Assembly: GCA_041687755.1 (NCBI GenBank)
Contig: JBDNJM010000154.1
Span: forward strand, 77,436 to 141,435
Source of the DNA: JBDNJM01 sp041687755
GTDB lineage: Bacteria; Planctomycetota; UBA1135; GCA-002686595
Reading direction: 5' to 3'
DNA length: 64,000 bases
Below are positions 1 to 7,780 of this stretch, one piece after another (position 1 is the stretch's first letter; each line of letters starts with the position of its first letter). The notes below the pieces were generated by a model. The model worked only from the letters and a program-made list of their open reading frames with translations, searched no databases and was not told where the DNA came from. A program made the translations under genes and the position numbers.

Positions 1-781
1 CGTCCTCGACGGCATTCAAGTTCGCGGTGACGCTGAGTGTCTCGGGACGGCCCGCGTCGAGTTCGAGGGTGCCCACGCGCGGCAGGCTCCCGTCGGGCAG
101 CGGCAGCTCGTGGAAATCGACCAGGCGCCGACGGCCGAGCTGGAGCGCCTGGCGCAGGCACGGCCGCAGCCGGCGGCGATAGACGCCGAGCAGGGGCTGA
201 GCCACGGGTCGGCTCTCGCCGGGCCGCACCACGGCGGCGAGGCACACGTCGAGGCGCTCGGAGCGCGCTCGCTCGATCAGCGCCCGCAGCAGGCCAATTT
301 CTAGACCAGGCATGTCGCAGGCGACCGCTAGGATGAGCTCCGAACGGCTGGCCTCGAGTCCCGCGAGCAGCCCCGCCAGGGGCCCATCGCGCTCCTCTCC
401 GGAGTCCCCTTCTGCCGGACCCTCGTCGAGCACCCAGCGCCTGTTCGGGCGCGGTGAGAGCAGGTCCCCGTAGCGCGGCTGCGTGCCGCTGGCGATCAAC
501 AGTTCGTCGCTGACCGTTTCCAGCTGCCGCGCACATCGCTCAAGGAGCGTCTCGCCCTCGATCTCGAGGCGAGCCTTGTCGAACCCCATCCGCCGGCTCC
601 GGCCGCCGCACAGCAGCAGCCCGCTCACGCCGGCCGCCACGGCAATCCCGTCCGAAGCCGCGCCCTTGTCGGCCGAATCAGCCCAGTCGAGCGCCGCCGC
701 GGGGACGGGGGCCGCCGCGGGGAAGGTCTCGGGGCCCGGCGTTCCCGGGCCGGGCGTGGATCCGGCGGACGCGCGGGTCAC
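1..781 (-). CDS. mobA: Molybdenum cofactor guanylyltransferase MobA (3' end cut by window edge)
   Basis: MobA transfers GMP from GTP to molybdopterin to make the MGD cofactor of periplasmic molybdoenzymes. The minus-strand frame is open from a GTG at 781 to base 1. It carries the nucleotide-binding signature LLLCGGRSRRMGFDKA about 55 residues in, a central VACDMPG metal/nucleotide motif, and ends at the edge with LNAVED, close to the usual C-terminal NxNTPED, so only a few residues are probably missing. The first ~50 residues are Ala/Pro-rich and unlike the family, so the true start may be an internal GTG just before SGLLLCGG. The GTG overlaps the tatA stop codon by 4 bases (GTGA), which implies translational coupling. 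CGG replaces the common AGG in the signature. The family call is firm. Confidence 0.85.
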   Translation of the reverse strand, partial: MTRASAGSTPGPGTPGPETFPAAAPVPAAALDWADSADKGAASDGIAVAAGVSGLLLCGGRSRRMGFDKARLEIEGETLLERCARQLETVSDELLIASGTQPRYGDLLSPRPNRRWVLDEGPAEGDSGEERDGPLAGLLAGLEASRSELILAVACDMPGLEIGLLRALIERARSERLDVCLAAVVRPGESRPVAQPLLGVYRRRLRPCLRQALQLGRRRLVDFHELPLPDGSLPRVGTLELDAGRPETLSVTANLNAVED

Positions 782-978
782 GGGGTTTCCTTGTCGGCCC
801 CCTCTTTGGCGGCCTCGTCCAGCGCGAGATCCTCGTCCTTCAGGCCCTTCTTGAACTGCGTGATGCTGCTGCCCGCGGCGCGCGCGAGTTGGGGCAGCTT
901 CGTCCCGCCGAACAGCAGGAGCGCGATCAAGAGCAGCGGCCAGAGCTCGGTCAGGCCGATCATTCCGAGGGTCATCAT
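778..978 (-). CDS. tatA: Sec-independent (Tat) translocase subunit TatA
   Basis: Small pore-forming subunit of the twin-arginine translocase, which exports folded, often cofactor-loaded proteins across the inner membrane. About 66 residues: a short N-terminus (MMTLGMIGLTELW), one membrane helix (LLLIALLLF), the FGGTKLPQLARAAG hinge and amphipathic helix typical of TatA/TatE, then an acidic/lysine tail. The reading frame stays open far upstream, but only the ATG pair at 978/975 gives a normal TatA N-terminus, so I start there. No clear ribosome-binding site is visible. It overlaps mobA by 4 bases. TatB or TatE cannot be strictly excluded, but length and hinge favour TatA. Confidence 0.88.
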   Translation of the reverse strand: MMTLGMIGLTELWPLLLIALLLFGGTKLPQLARAAGSSITQFKKGLKDEDLALDEAAKEGADKETP

Positions 979-1683
979 TGGCGTTCGGCGTAGAGGTTCG
1001 GGGGCGACGCGGGGTTCGTCGGGTTGAGGTGCCTTCGAGAAGGCGCCGTCGCTGGAGGGGCCCTCTGGACCCACGGCAGACCCACCGGGACTTGGACTCG
1101 TACGCCCTTGAATATAGGCGCTCCAGACGACCATCCCCAGCTGCAGGGGCCCGAAAGGCAGCAAAGATCTTCGCCCACCGCTGCCTGACGGCCGCCCGGT
1201 CCGGCCGGCCTCGAAGGGCCAACCGCCATCCGGTGCGTTGCTCCAAGGCCCTGCAGCGCCCCGTGCCTCCCCCCGTGCCTCCCCCCGTGCCTCCCCCGGT
1301 GCCTCCCCCGGTGCTGACCCCCGTGCCCGCCCCCCCAGAGGCCGCTCGACCCCCGCTGATCCTGCCCGCGCCCGTTCAAGAGCCGGCTGCGAAGGCCGTG
1401 GCATGGCGCCATGCCACCGTCCGCCCCCGTCTGGCCCCCACACGGAAGCGCGGGCGCGCGCCTGGCCCAGGGTTGGCCCTGGGCCTCGGCAGGGCCCTGC
1501 GGAGACGGCGGGGCTCCATGTGCCGGCCGTACCGCCCCTCCTGCGACCCAGACCGCAGAAACAGCGACCTGCCGCCCCGACCCGAAGGCGGAGGCGGCCG
1601 GACCGAGCCGCAAGGGCTCGCTCGAACCCGTCGTGGAGCCGGGGTCAGCCGCGCGCCGAACGCGCGGCTGGCCCCGGCGGCGA
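979..1683. other. Intergenic region between sucD and tatA
   Basis: About 700 bases with no protein I can support. Long open frames here are GC-rich shadows rich in Arg, Pro and Ala. It contains a 12-base tandem repeat. A TATATT hexamer on the minus strand near 1109-1114 is a possible -10 element for tatA, but no good -35 lies upstream. No tRNA or known structured RNA was recognised. Confidence 0.5.
1261..1314 (-). repeat. 12-base tandem repeat, G-rich on the tatA sense strand
   Basis: Four complete 12-base units (plus strand ccgtgcctcccc, with ccg changing to cgg in the fourth) and a partial fifth. On the minus strand, which is the tatA-mobA sense strand, this reads as successive GGGGGGAGGCAC blocks. 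Four or more G-runs of at least five bases with short loops meet the usual pattern for a G-quadruplex. It lies about 290 bases upstream of tatA. Confidence 0.85.
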
Positions 1684-2583
1684 TCAGGCCTTCGCCGTCT
1701 CAAGCATCCCGACATCGGCCAGGCGCTCCTCCATCGTCTTGCCCAGCGTCGCCGGGCTCTGGGTCATGCGCACGCCGGCCTTCTCAAGCGCGGCGATCTT
1801 CTCGGCCGCCGTGCCCTTGCCGCCGGAGATGATCGCGCCGGCGTGGCCCATGCGACGACCGGGAGGCGCGGTCATGCCCGCGATGAAGCCGACCATCGGC
1901 TTCTTCACGTTCGCCGCGATGTAGTCGGCGGCCTCTTCCTCGGCCGTGCCACCGATCTCGCCGATCATGATGATCGCGTCGGTTTCCCGGTCGTTGTTGA
2001 ACGCCTCGATGCAGTCAATGAAGTCCGTGCCATTGATCGGGTCACCGCCAATACCGATGCAGGTGGACTGGCCAATTCCGCGGCTGGTCAGCTGCCAGAC
2101 GGCCTCGTAGGTCAGGGTGCCGGAGCGCGAGACGACGCCGACGCGACCGGGCTTGTGGATGTAGCCGGGCATAATGCCGATTTTGCACTGCTCGGGCGTG
2201 ATGATGCCCGGGCAGTTGGGGCCGATCAGGCGGCTGCCCGAGCCCTTCATGTGCTCGCGCACGCGCACCATGTCCAGGACCGGGATGCCCTCGGTAATGG
2301 TGATCACCAGCTCGATGCCGGCATCGACAGCCTCCATAATCGCGGCGGCCGCGAACGGCGGCGGCACGTAGACGACCGAGGCGTTGGCCCCGGTGGCCTC
2401 GCGGGCTTCCCGGCAGGTGTTGAAGACGGGCAGGCCGAGGTGCTCGGTGCCGCCTTTCTTAGGCGTGACACCGCCGACCATTTGCGTGCCGTACGCGATG
2501 GCCTGCTCGGAGTGGAAGGTGCCGGTCTTGCCGGTGAAGCCCTGCGTGAGGACTTTGGTGTTCTTGTCGACCCAGACGCTCAT
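1684..2583 (-). CDS. sucD: Succinyl-CoA synthetase alpha subunit
   Basis: Alpha subunit of ADP/GDP-forming succinate-CoA ligase in the TCA cycle; it binds CoA and carries the phosphohistidine. 299 residues, normal for the family. It begins MSVWVDKNTKVLTQGFTGKTG, the CoA-binding Rossmann start, and has GPNCPGIITP in the middle. The active-site histidine lies in GHAGAIISGGKG at about residue 247. The ATG at 2583 gives the expected N-terminus. It sits 45 bases downstream of sucC on the same strand, forming a standard sucC-sucD operon. Confidence 0.97.
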   Translation of the reverse strand: MSVWVDKNTKVLTQGFTGKTGTFHSEQAIAYGTQMVGGVTPKKGGTEHLGLPVFNTCREAREATGANASVVYVPPPFAAAAIMEAVDAGIELVITITEGIPVLDMVRVREHMKGSGSRLIGPNCPGIITPEQCKIGIMPGYIHKPGRVGVVSRSGTLTYEAVWQLTSRGIGQSTCIGIGGDPINGTDFIDCIEAFNNDRETDAIIMIGEIGGTAEEEAADYIAANVKKPMVGFIAGMTAPPGRRMGHAGAIISGGKGTAAEKIAALEKAGVRMTQSPATLGKTMEERLADVGMLETAKA

Positions 2584-2628
2584 GATTCGTGTTTCGGTAG
2601 CTGTGTTCGTGTGTGTGGAGCGTCGGCG

Positions 2629-3786
2629 CTAGAGCGCCGCGACAATCTTGGAGGCGGCTTCATCGAGGTCGCTCGCAGTGATGATCGGCAGGCCGGATTC
2701 CTCGAGCATTTTGCGGCCCAATTCGACGTTCGTGCCTTCGAGACGCACAACGAGCGGCACCCTCAGGTCGATCTCCTGGACGGCAGCCATCACGCCGCTG
2801 GCGATCACGTCGCACTTCATGATGCCCCCAAAGATGTTGACGAGGACGCCCTTCACGTTGGGGTCGGAGAGCAGGATCTTGAACGCCGCCTTGACGTTCT
2901 CCTTGCTCGCGCCGCCGCCGACGTCGAGGAAGTTGGCCGGCTCGCCGCCGTAAAGCTTGATCACGTCCATCGTGGACATGGCCAGGCCCGCGCCGTTGAC
3001 CATGCAGCCGATGTTGCCGTCGAGGGCGACGTAGGACAGGTCGAACTTGGCGGCCTCGACCTCCTTCGGGTCCTCCTCGTCCAGGTCGCGCAGCGCGAGC
3101 ACGTCCGGGTGGCGGTAGAGCGCGTTCGAGTCGAAGGTCATCTTCGCGTCGAGCGCGATGACCTTGCCGTCGTTGGTGTGCACCAGCGGGTTGATCTCGG
3201 CGAGCGAGCAGTCGAGCTCGCAGAACGCCTTGGCCAGCTTCTGGATCATCGCCGCGGCGTCGCCCACGAACTCGGCCGGGACGCCGATGCCCTTGGCGAG
3301 CCGCTCGGCGGCTGCCGCGCTGAACTCGCCCGTCGAAGGGAAGGCTTCCTTGAGGATCAGCTCCGGCGTGTTGGCCGCGACTTCCTCGATGTCCATGCCG
3401 CCCTCGCTGGACGCCATCATCACCGGGCCGCCGGCCTCGCGGTCCACGACGATGCCGATGTAGTACTCGTTGGCGATGTCCGAGCCCTCTTCGATCCACA
3501 GGCGCCGCACGAGCTGGCCAGCGGGGCCCGTCTGGTGCGTGATGAGTGTCTTGCCCGTAATCTCAGCCGCGGCCGCCTCGACCTCAGCCTTCGACTTGCA
3601 GACCTTGACGCCGCCGGCCTTGCCGCGCCCGCCCGCATGGATCTGGGCCTTCACGACGGCGACCTTGCAGCCGAGCTTGTCGTAGGCCGCGCCGGCCTGG
3701 TCGGCGCTCGTGCACTCGACGCCAGTCGGGACGGCGACGCCGTACTTGGCGAGCAGGCCTTTGGCCTGGAACTCGTGGATGTTCAT
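2629..3786 (-). CDS. sucC: Succinyl-CoA synthetase beta subunit
   Basis: Beta subunit of succinate-CoA ligase, carrying the ATP-grasp nucleotide site. 385 residues, full length. The N-terminus MNIHEFQAKGLLAKYGV is typical. It has the ATP-grasp region KAQIHAGGRGKAGGVK near residue 46 and the C-terminal ligase domain with NIFGGIMKCDVIA. It ends in TAG, which shows that TAG is an ordinary stop in this genome. It is the first gene of the sucCD operon. A weak -10 (TATTCT, minus strand, around 3846-3851) lies about 60 bases upstream. Confidence 0.97.
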   Translation of the reverse strand: MNIHEFQAKGLLAKYGVAVPTGVECTSADQAGAAYDKLGCKVAVVKAQIHAGGRGKAGGVKVCKSKAEVEAAAAEITGKTLITHQTGPAGQLVRRLWIEEGSDIANEYYIGIVVDREAGGPVMMASSEGGMDIEEVAANTPELILKEAFPSTGEFSAAAAERLAKGIGVPAEFVGDAAAMIQKLAKAFCELDCSLAEINPLVHTNDGKVIALDAKMTFDSNALYRHPDVLALRDLDEEDPKEVEAAKFDLSYVALDGNIGCMVNGAGLAMSTMDVIKLYGGEPANFLDVGGGASKENVKAAFKILLSDPNVKGVLVNIFGGIMKCDVIASGVMAAVQEIDLRVPLVVRLEGTNVELGRKMLEESGLPIITASDLDEAASKIVAAL

Positions 3787-4683
3787 CGGGGAGAGGTCGC
3801 GGGGGGGTTCGTCGGAGGGCCCTTTCGGGAGAGTTTTCGGCAGAGAGAATAGCCGCGCGGCCCCTGCTGGGCCAGGACGGGGCGGCCTGCGAACCGCTGC
3901 CGTGGCCCGCCCGACCCTCTCGGGATCCCCCTTTCCGCCCTGGACTCGGCACCGTCAACCCGCCCCGGCGGCCCTGCTCGAACCGAGCGTCCCGGCCCCC
4001 CACAGCGCACAAAAACCGCCCCGCCAGGGACCGCGCCGGCTCCGAACACAGGGCAACACCGGCTACCCGGGCAGGTAGGAGCGGACACGGACTCGCTGGT
4101 GCGTCGCCTTCCCTCTTGCCGGGCCAAGCCTCCCTGCCCCTCCCCGATCGCATGCAGCCTCACACGATCTGCCTGGCGACGCTCCTGGCCCACGGCGGCG
4201 CCGCCTGCGACGGGTCGGCCTCGTCCGAGCCCGCCGCATCCCTCATCGCTGGACCGAGCCGCAGCCGCCCGCCGAGGCCGACGCTGGAGGGTTCCTTCTC
4301 AACCCGCGGCACGTTGTCTAGCCGCGCGAGAGCGCTCCTACTCGCGGAGTTCCGAGGCCCGCGAGCGCCGCCGAGCCGACTGAGCGACCCGCCTTCCCGG
4401 TCTCGCCGCCGGCGACGCTCTGCGCGCTGAGTTCGGCGACCCGCCCCCCTTCGATCTCGCGGAAGCGTTGATCCGGGCGCTGTGTGACAGACAGCGCTCC
4501 AGAAAGCCCAAGTTGGCCCTCAGTCCGGGCGGCGCTCTAGTAGCTATAGAAGTTTCACAAAAGAGGTTTTCCTAAAAAAGGAAGCCGCGTTCCAAAGAAA
4601 CATCGTTCTCTCCAGGAGGTCCAGGTGACCCACAACGTGCCGTCTCGGCCTGACCGGATTACTTCTTGCCCCCCAGCTCCTTC
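3787..4683. other. Intergenic region, sucC to secreted repeat protein
   Basis: About 900 bases between divergent genes. GC-rich up to about 4530, then an unusually AT-rich leader (4535-4615) with a TAGCTATAGAAG promoter-like stretch and a small ttttcctaaaaaaggaa hairpin. A short plus-strand frame from about 4152 begins MQPHTICLATLLAHGGAAC, resembling a lipoprotein signal, but continues as low-complexity Arg/Ser/Pro sequence and I do not call it. No tRNA recognised. Confidence 0.4.
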
Positions 4684-4821
4684 ATGTCGTTCCTCGCTCG
4701 ACTGCGCCGCCCTGCCTGGCTGACTCTCAGCCTCGTCTTCTGCTTGTCTGCGACCGGAGTCGCGACCGCCCAGAGGCTCGAGCCACGTGCGTTTGGGGAC
4801 AACGACCCCATCCAAGACTAG
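4684..4821 (+). other. Signal-peptide segment ended by in-frame TAG
   Basis: ATG at 4684 encodes MSFLARLRRPAWLTLSLVFC and continues through LSATGVATAQ, a textbook signal peptide with an ATAQ cleavage site, then about 15 residues ending DPIQD. TAG follows at 4819-4821. The long secreted-protein frame that starts at 4822 is exactly in phase, so this segment is almost certainly the original N-terminus of that protein, cut off by one stop codon. Confidence 0.75.
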
Positions 4822-7362
4822 GTGGGCCTCGAGTCCGCGCGCACATCGATCACGTTCGAAGGCGTTGTCCACACTGAAACGGGCGGACTCGCAGAAGGCG
4901 CCGTGGTCGTCACTAGCGCCGGCGGGAAGGCGACGACGGACGATGCCGGGCAGTTTTCCCTGCGTGTCGAAGTTCCGCTTGACGCGCAGAGCGTGCAAAT
5001 CACTGCTGTGGGCGGCGGCCCAGGCAACCCGCTCGCTTCCAAGACTGTGGCTACTTTTGGAAGCTCCCCCATCTGGTCCGGTCCGCTGTATTTGGCGGGC
5101 GGAGCGAGTTGTTCACCGGAATGGCTGCCGACTTTCGGGGGGCAGCCGGGAACGAATGGAACGATTCGCGCACTGGCTGCGTTCGATGACGGCAGCGGGA
5201 GCGCACTCTATGCGGGCGGCCAATTCACAACGGCAGGCGGCACCGCAGCCAATCGCATCGCCAAGTGGGACGGGCTCGCCTGGTCTGCGCTCGGCAGCGG
5301 CATGAACGATACCGTAAAGGCTCTCACCGTCTTCGATGACGGTGGAGGCGAGGCTCTCTATGCGGGCGGTTTCTTCGCAACTGCAGGAGGCGCCGTAGCT
5401 AATCGCATGGCAAAGTGGGACGGGTTCGCCTGGTCTGCGCTCGGCAGCGGCATAAACCAATCGGTGAGCGGCCTGACCGTCTTCGATGACAGTGGAGGCA
5501 ACGCTCTCTATGCGGGCGGCCAATTCACAACTGCAGGAGGCACGGCAGCTAATAACATCGCCAAGTGGGACGGGCTCGCCTGGTCTGCGCTCGGCAGCGG
5601 TATAAGCAGTCAGGTGAAGGCCCTCACCGTCTTCGATGACAGTGGAGGCGAGGCTCTCTATGCGGGCGGATTCTTCACAACTGCTGGAGGCACCGCGGCT
5701 AATTCCATCGCCAAGTGGGACGGACTCGCCTGGTCTGCGCTGGGCAGCGGCTTGAGCGTTGCCGTAAGTGCCCTCACCGTCTTCGATGACGGTGGAGGCA
5801 AGGCTCTTTATGTGGGCGGATTCTTCACAACTGCTGGAGGCACCGCAGCGACTCACATCGCCAAGTGGGACGGGCACGCCTGGTCTGCGCTCGGCAGCGG
5901 AATGAACAGTACTTTGAATGCCCTCACCGTCTTCGATGACGGCGGTGGAGAGTCCTTGTTCGTCGGTGGCACAGGCGATGCGTTGGATTCAGGCGACAGC
6001 TTTCTGGCCAAATGGAGCTGCGAGGGAGCCTCCAGTGGCTGCCCCGACGGAGTGGCTGCGGGGAGCTTGGCCCTGACGGTGACGAGTGGATGCCTCACGC
6101 AGCCCCAAATCGAGGTGCAGCTCTCCATGGCTGACCTGGCTTGCCCGGCCGATGGATTCGGAGCACTCGTGACCTTTCCTGCAGGCGTGCTGGTCCACCG
6201 CGCGGACCTGAGCAGCACGACCCCTGCGCCCTTCTTGATCAACTTGCTGGAGGTCGGGCCCGGGCAGCTGGGCCTCTCCGGCGTCGTGCCCATAGGCGCT
6301 CCGGGGAGCGGCATGGATTCGCTGCTCGCCACCTTGGTCTTTGACGTGGCTGCGTCCTGCAGCAGTGCGGCAGTTGGCTTCGACGGCACCGGGACCTCCG
6401 AGTTGCTCGGCAACGGCATCGGCGTCCAAACGACGCTGATCGACACGCTGACCTTCAGCCTGGATTCGGTCGCGCCCGTGATCGACCCGGTCGCACACCT
6501 CTTCACCGCTGCGGACGCCGGTGTGGGCTCCGGCTGCCAGAGCGTCGTGGTTGTGTTCAGTGCACCGCTAGCCATGGACGACTGCGACGGCCCCGTGGCC
6601 GTGACCTGCACACCGCCCAGCGGTTCGGTCTTCACCGTCGGAACCACGGCAGTGCAATGCACCGCGGTCGACACCTGCGGAAATCAGGCCACGAGCCAGT
6701 TCGATGTCACGGTCACAGAGACCAACCGAGTCTCGCTGACGCTTGCCATGCAGGGCGTAACCGCCGCTTCGTGGATGCGCTGCGTGAGTTTTTCGACTGA
6801 TACCTGCTCAGGAATTGTCGAACACGAACTCGAGTTCGTGAACGGAACTTTCGTGGGCGAGGTCGAGGTGCCCTGCGGTGCGGCCACGTCCCTGTGTATC
6901 AAGGATCGCCAGCGGTCCCAGTGGACCACCGTCGCGCTGTCGCTTTCCCTCGACGGCACTCGCTTCGAGGTCAGCGGCCCCATCCCGTTGATCGGCAGCG
7001 ATACGGACGACGATGGCGACGTGGACATCAACGACGTCACCCTGTTGATTGACCAGTTTGGCTCTGCTGCCCCGGCGACCACCTGCCCGTGGAATCTTGC
7101 CCAGCGCAGCGCGGACTTCAACGGAGACGGCGTCGTGGGCACCCTTGACTACGTGTACTTCATCGAGACCTGGCTCACCGCTTCCAGTTGCGCGTGCCCG
7201 GTTTCGGCTATGGCTTCGGGCCCGCAGCCCTCCACCGGCGTCGTGGCCGCGGGCTCCGCCAGCGCGGACTTGAATCGCGACGGACGCATCGACCGGCGTG
7301 ACGTGCAGCTGTTTGAGCAGCAGCACGGCTTGTCCGGCGAACTCTCCCGGCGGATGTTGTAG
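4822..7362 (+). CDS. Secreted repeat protein with HYR and dockerin-like domains (separated from its signal peptide)
   Basis: 846 codons from GTG at 4822. Visible parts in order: an N-terminal carboxypeptidase-regulatory-like beta fold (residues ~5-70, EGAVVVTSAGGKATTDDAG); six 50-residue repeats (YAGGFFTTAGG ... IAKWDGLAWSALGSG), five full and the last degenerate; a cohesin-like/beta region; a HYR domain near residues 550-640 (DDCDGPVAVTCTPPSG, VDTCGNQATSQFDVTV); and a C-terminal dockerin-like tail with three calcium loops (DTDDDGDVDINDV, DFNGDGVVGTLDY, DLNRDGRIDRRDV). The protein is plainly built for export, yet the signal peptide lies upstream of an in-frame TAG. Either the gene is inactivated, or the base is a sequence error, or the stop is read through. 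Exact function unknown; adhesion or surface scaffolding is plausible. Confidence 0.7.
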   Translation: MGLESARTSITFEGVVHTETGGLAEGAVVVTSAGGKATTDDAGQFSLRVEVPLDAQSVQITAVGGGPGNPLASKTVATFGSSPIWSGPLYLAGGASCSPEWLPTFGGQPGTNGTIRALAAFDDGSGSALYAGGQFTTAGGTAANRIAKWDGLAWSALGSGMNDTVKALTVFDDGGGEALYAGGFFATAGGAVANRMAKWDGFAWSALGSGINQSVSGLTVFDDSGGNALYAGGQFTTAGGTAANNIAKWDGLAWSALGSGISSQVKALTVFDDSGGEALYAGGFFTTAGGTAANSIAKWDGLAWSALGSGLSVAVSALTVFDDGGGKALYVGGFFTTAGGTAATHIAKWDGHAWSALGSGMNSTLNALTVFDDGGGESLFVGGTGDALDSGDSFLAKWSCEGASSGCPDGVAAGSLALTVTSGCLTQPQIEVQLSMADLACPADGFGALVTFPAGVLVHRADLSSTTPAPFLINLLEVGPGQLGLSGVVPIGAPGSGMDSLLATLVFDVAASCSSAAVGFDGTGTSELLGNGIGVQTTLIDTLTFSLDSVAPVIDPVAHLFTAADAGVGSGCQSVVVVFSAPLAMDDCDGPVAVTCTPPSGSVFTVGTTAVQCTAVDTCGNQATSQFDVTVTETNRVSLTLAMQGVTAASWMRCVSFSTDTCSGIVEHELEFVNGTFVGEVEVPCGAATSLCIKDRQRSQWTTVALSLSLDGTRFEVSGPIPLIGSDTDDDGDVDINDVTLLIDQFGSAAPATTCPWNLAQRSADFNGDGVVGTLDYVYFIETWLTASSCACPVSAMASGPQPSTGVVAAGSASADLNRDGRIDRRDVQLFEQQHGLSGELSRRML
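5170..6020 (+). repeat. 150-base tandem coding repeat, five full copies and one degenerate
   Basis: The phrase cttcgatgac recurs at exactly 150-base spacing (ending at 5340, 5490, 5640, 5790 and 5940, with a variant at 5190). Copies are highly similar at DNA level, and each encodes a 50-residue beta-propeller-like blade. The sixth copy loses the WDG..WSALGSG part. Confidence 0.9.
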
Positions 7363-7780
7363 AGAGTCGCGCGCTGAGCACGGCGTGTGCGGCTCTCCGG
7401 AGTCGGCGCGGTCGTCTACGGCGCCGGCCCCGCACGTCAGACCCTGCGCGTGGACCGCGCAGGGTCTTTGCCGATCGCATCGAAGGCGGGGATCAAGGCG
7501 AAGCAGTCGGGGCGCTCGTTCCTTGAGGAGCTCCTGCAGGAGAATCTGCGGTCGGGGCGACTGGCTGAGATGCGAGCGGGTCGCTCTCCTGATCCAGTCG
7601 GCGTGTCCGGCCCCTCGTAGGGAACTTGAGTGTCGGGCGCTGTCGAACACTAGAGGACCGTCGCGTTTCCTCTCAGATCTCCGTCCACAGCTTCCGGTCC
7701 TACCCCGACTGACTGGCACCCCCCCAGTTCCCGGGACTCCGGCTAGTCCCGCGGCGCAGCGACAGGCAGGATGCCCCCCG
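7363..7780. other. Intergenic region upstream of the broken MscS gene
   Basis: About 420 bases. It holds the terminator at 7439-7470 and otherwise GC-rich sequence without a convincing gene. A 77-codon frame (7387-7620) shows no recognisable features. Confidence 0.4.
7439..7470 (+). terminator. Rho-independent terminator after the secreted repeat protein
   Basis: Perfect 12-base stem (agaccctgcgcg / cgcgcagggtct) with a 5-base loop, followed by tttg. It lies 76 bases past the stop of the dockerin protein gene. Confidence 0.8.

Noticed and set aside
1411..3852. 813-codon plus-strand open frame antisense to sucD and sucC
   Set aside because: It mirrors two strongly conserved genes, and its composition is His/Asp/Arg/Ala-rich as expected of an antisense frame in GC-rich DNA.
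4116..4430. Short frame with lipoprotein-like start (LATLLAHGGAAC)
   Set aside because: Only the first ~20 residues look real; the rest is low-complexity and no homologous neighbour supports it.
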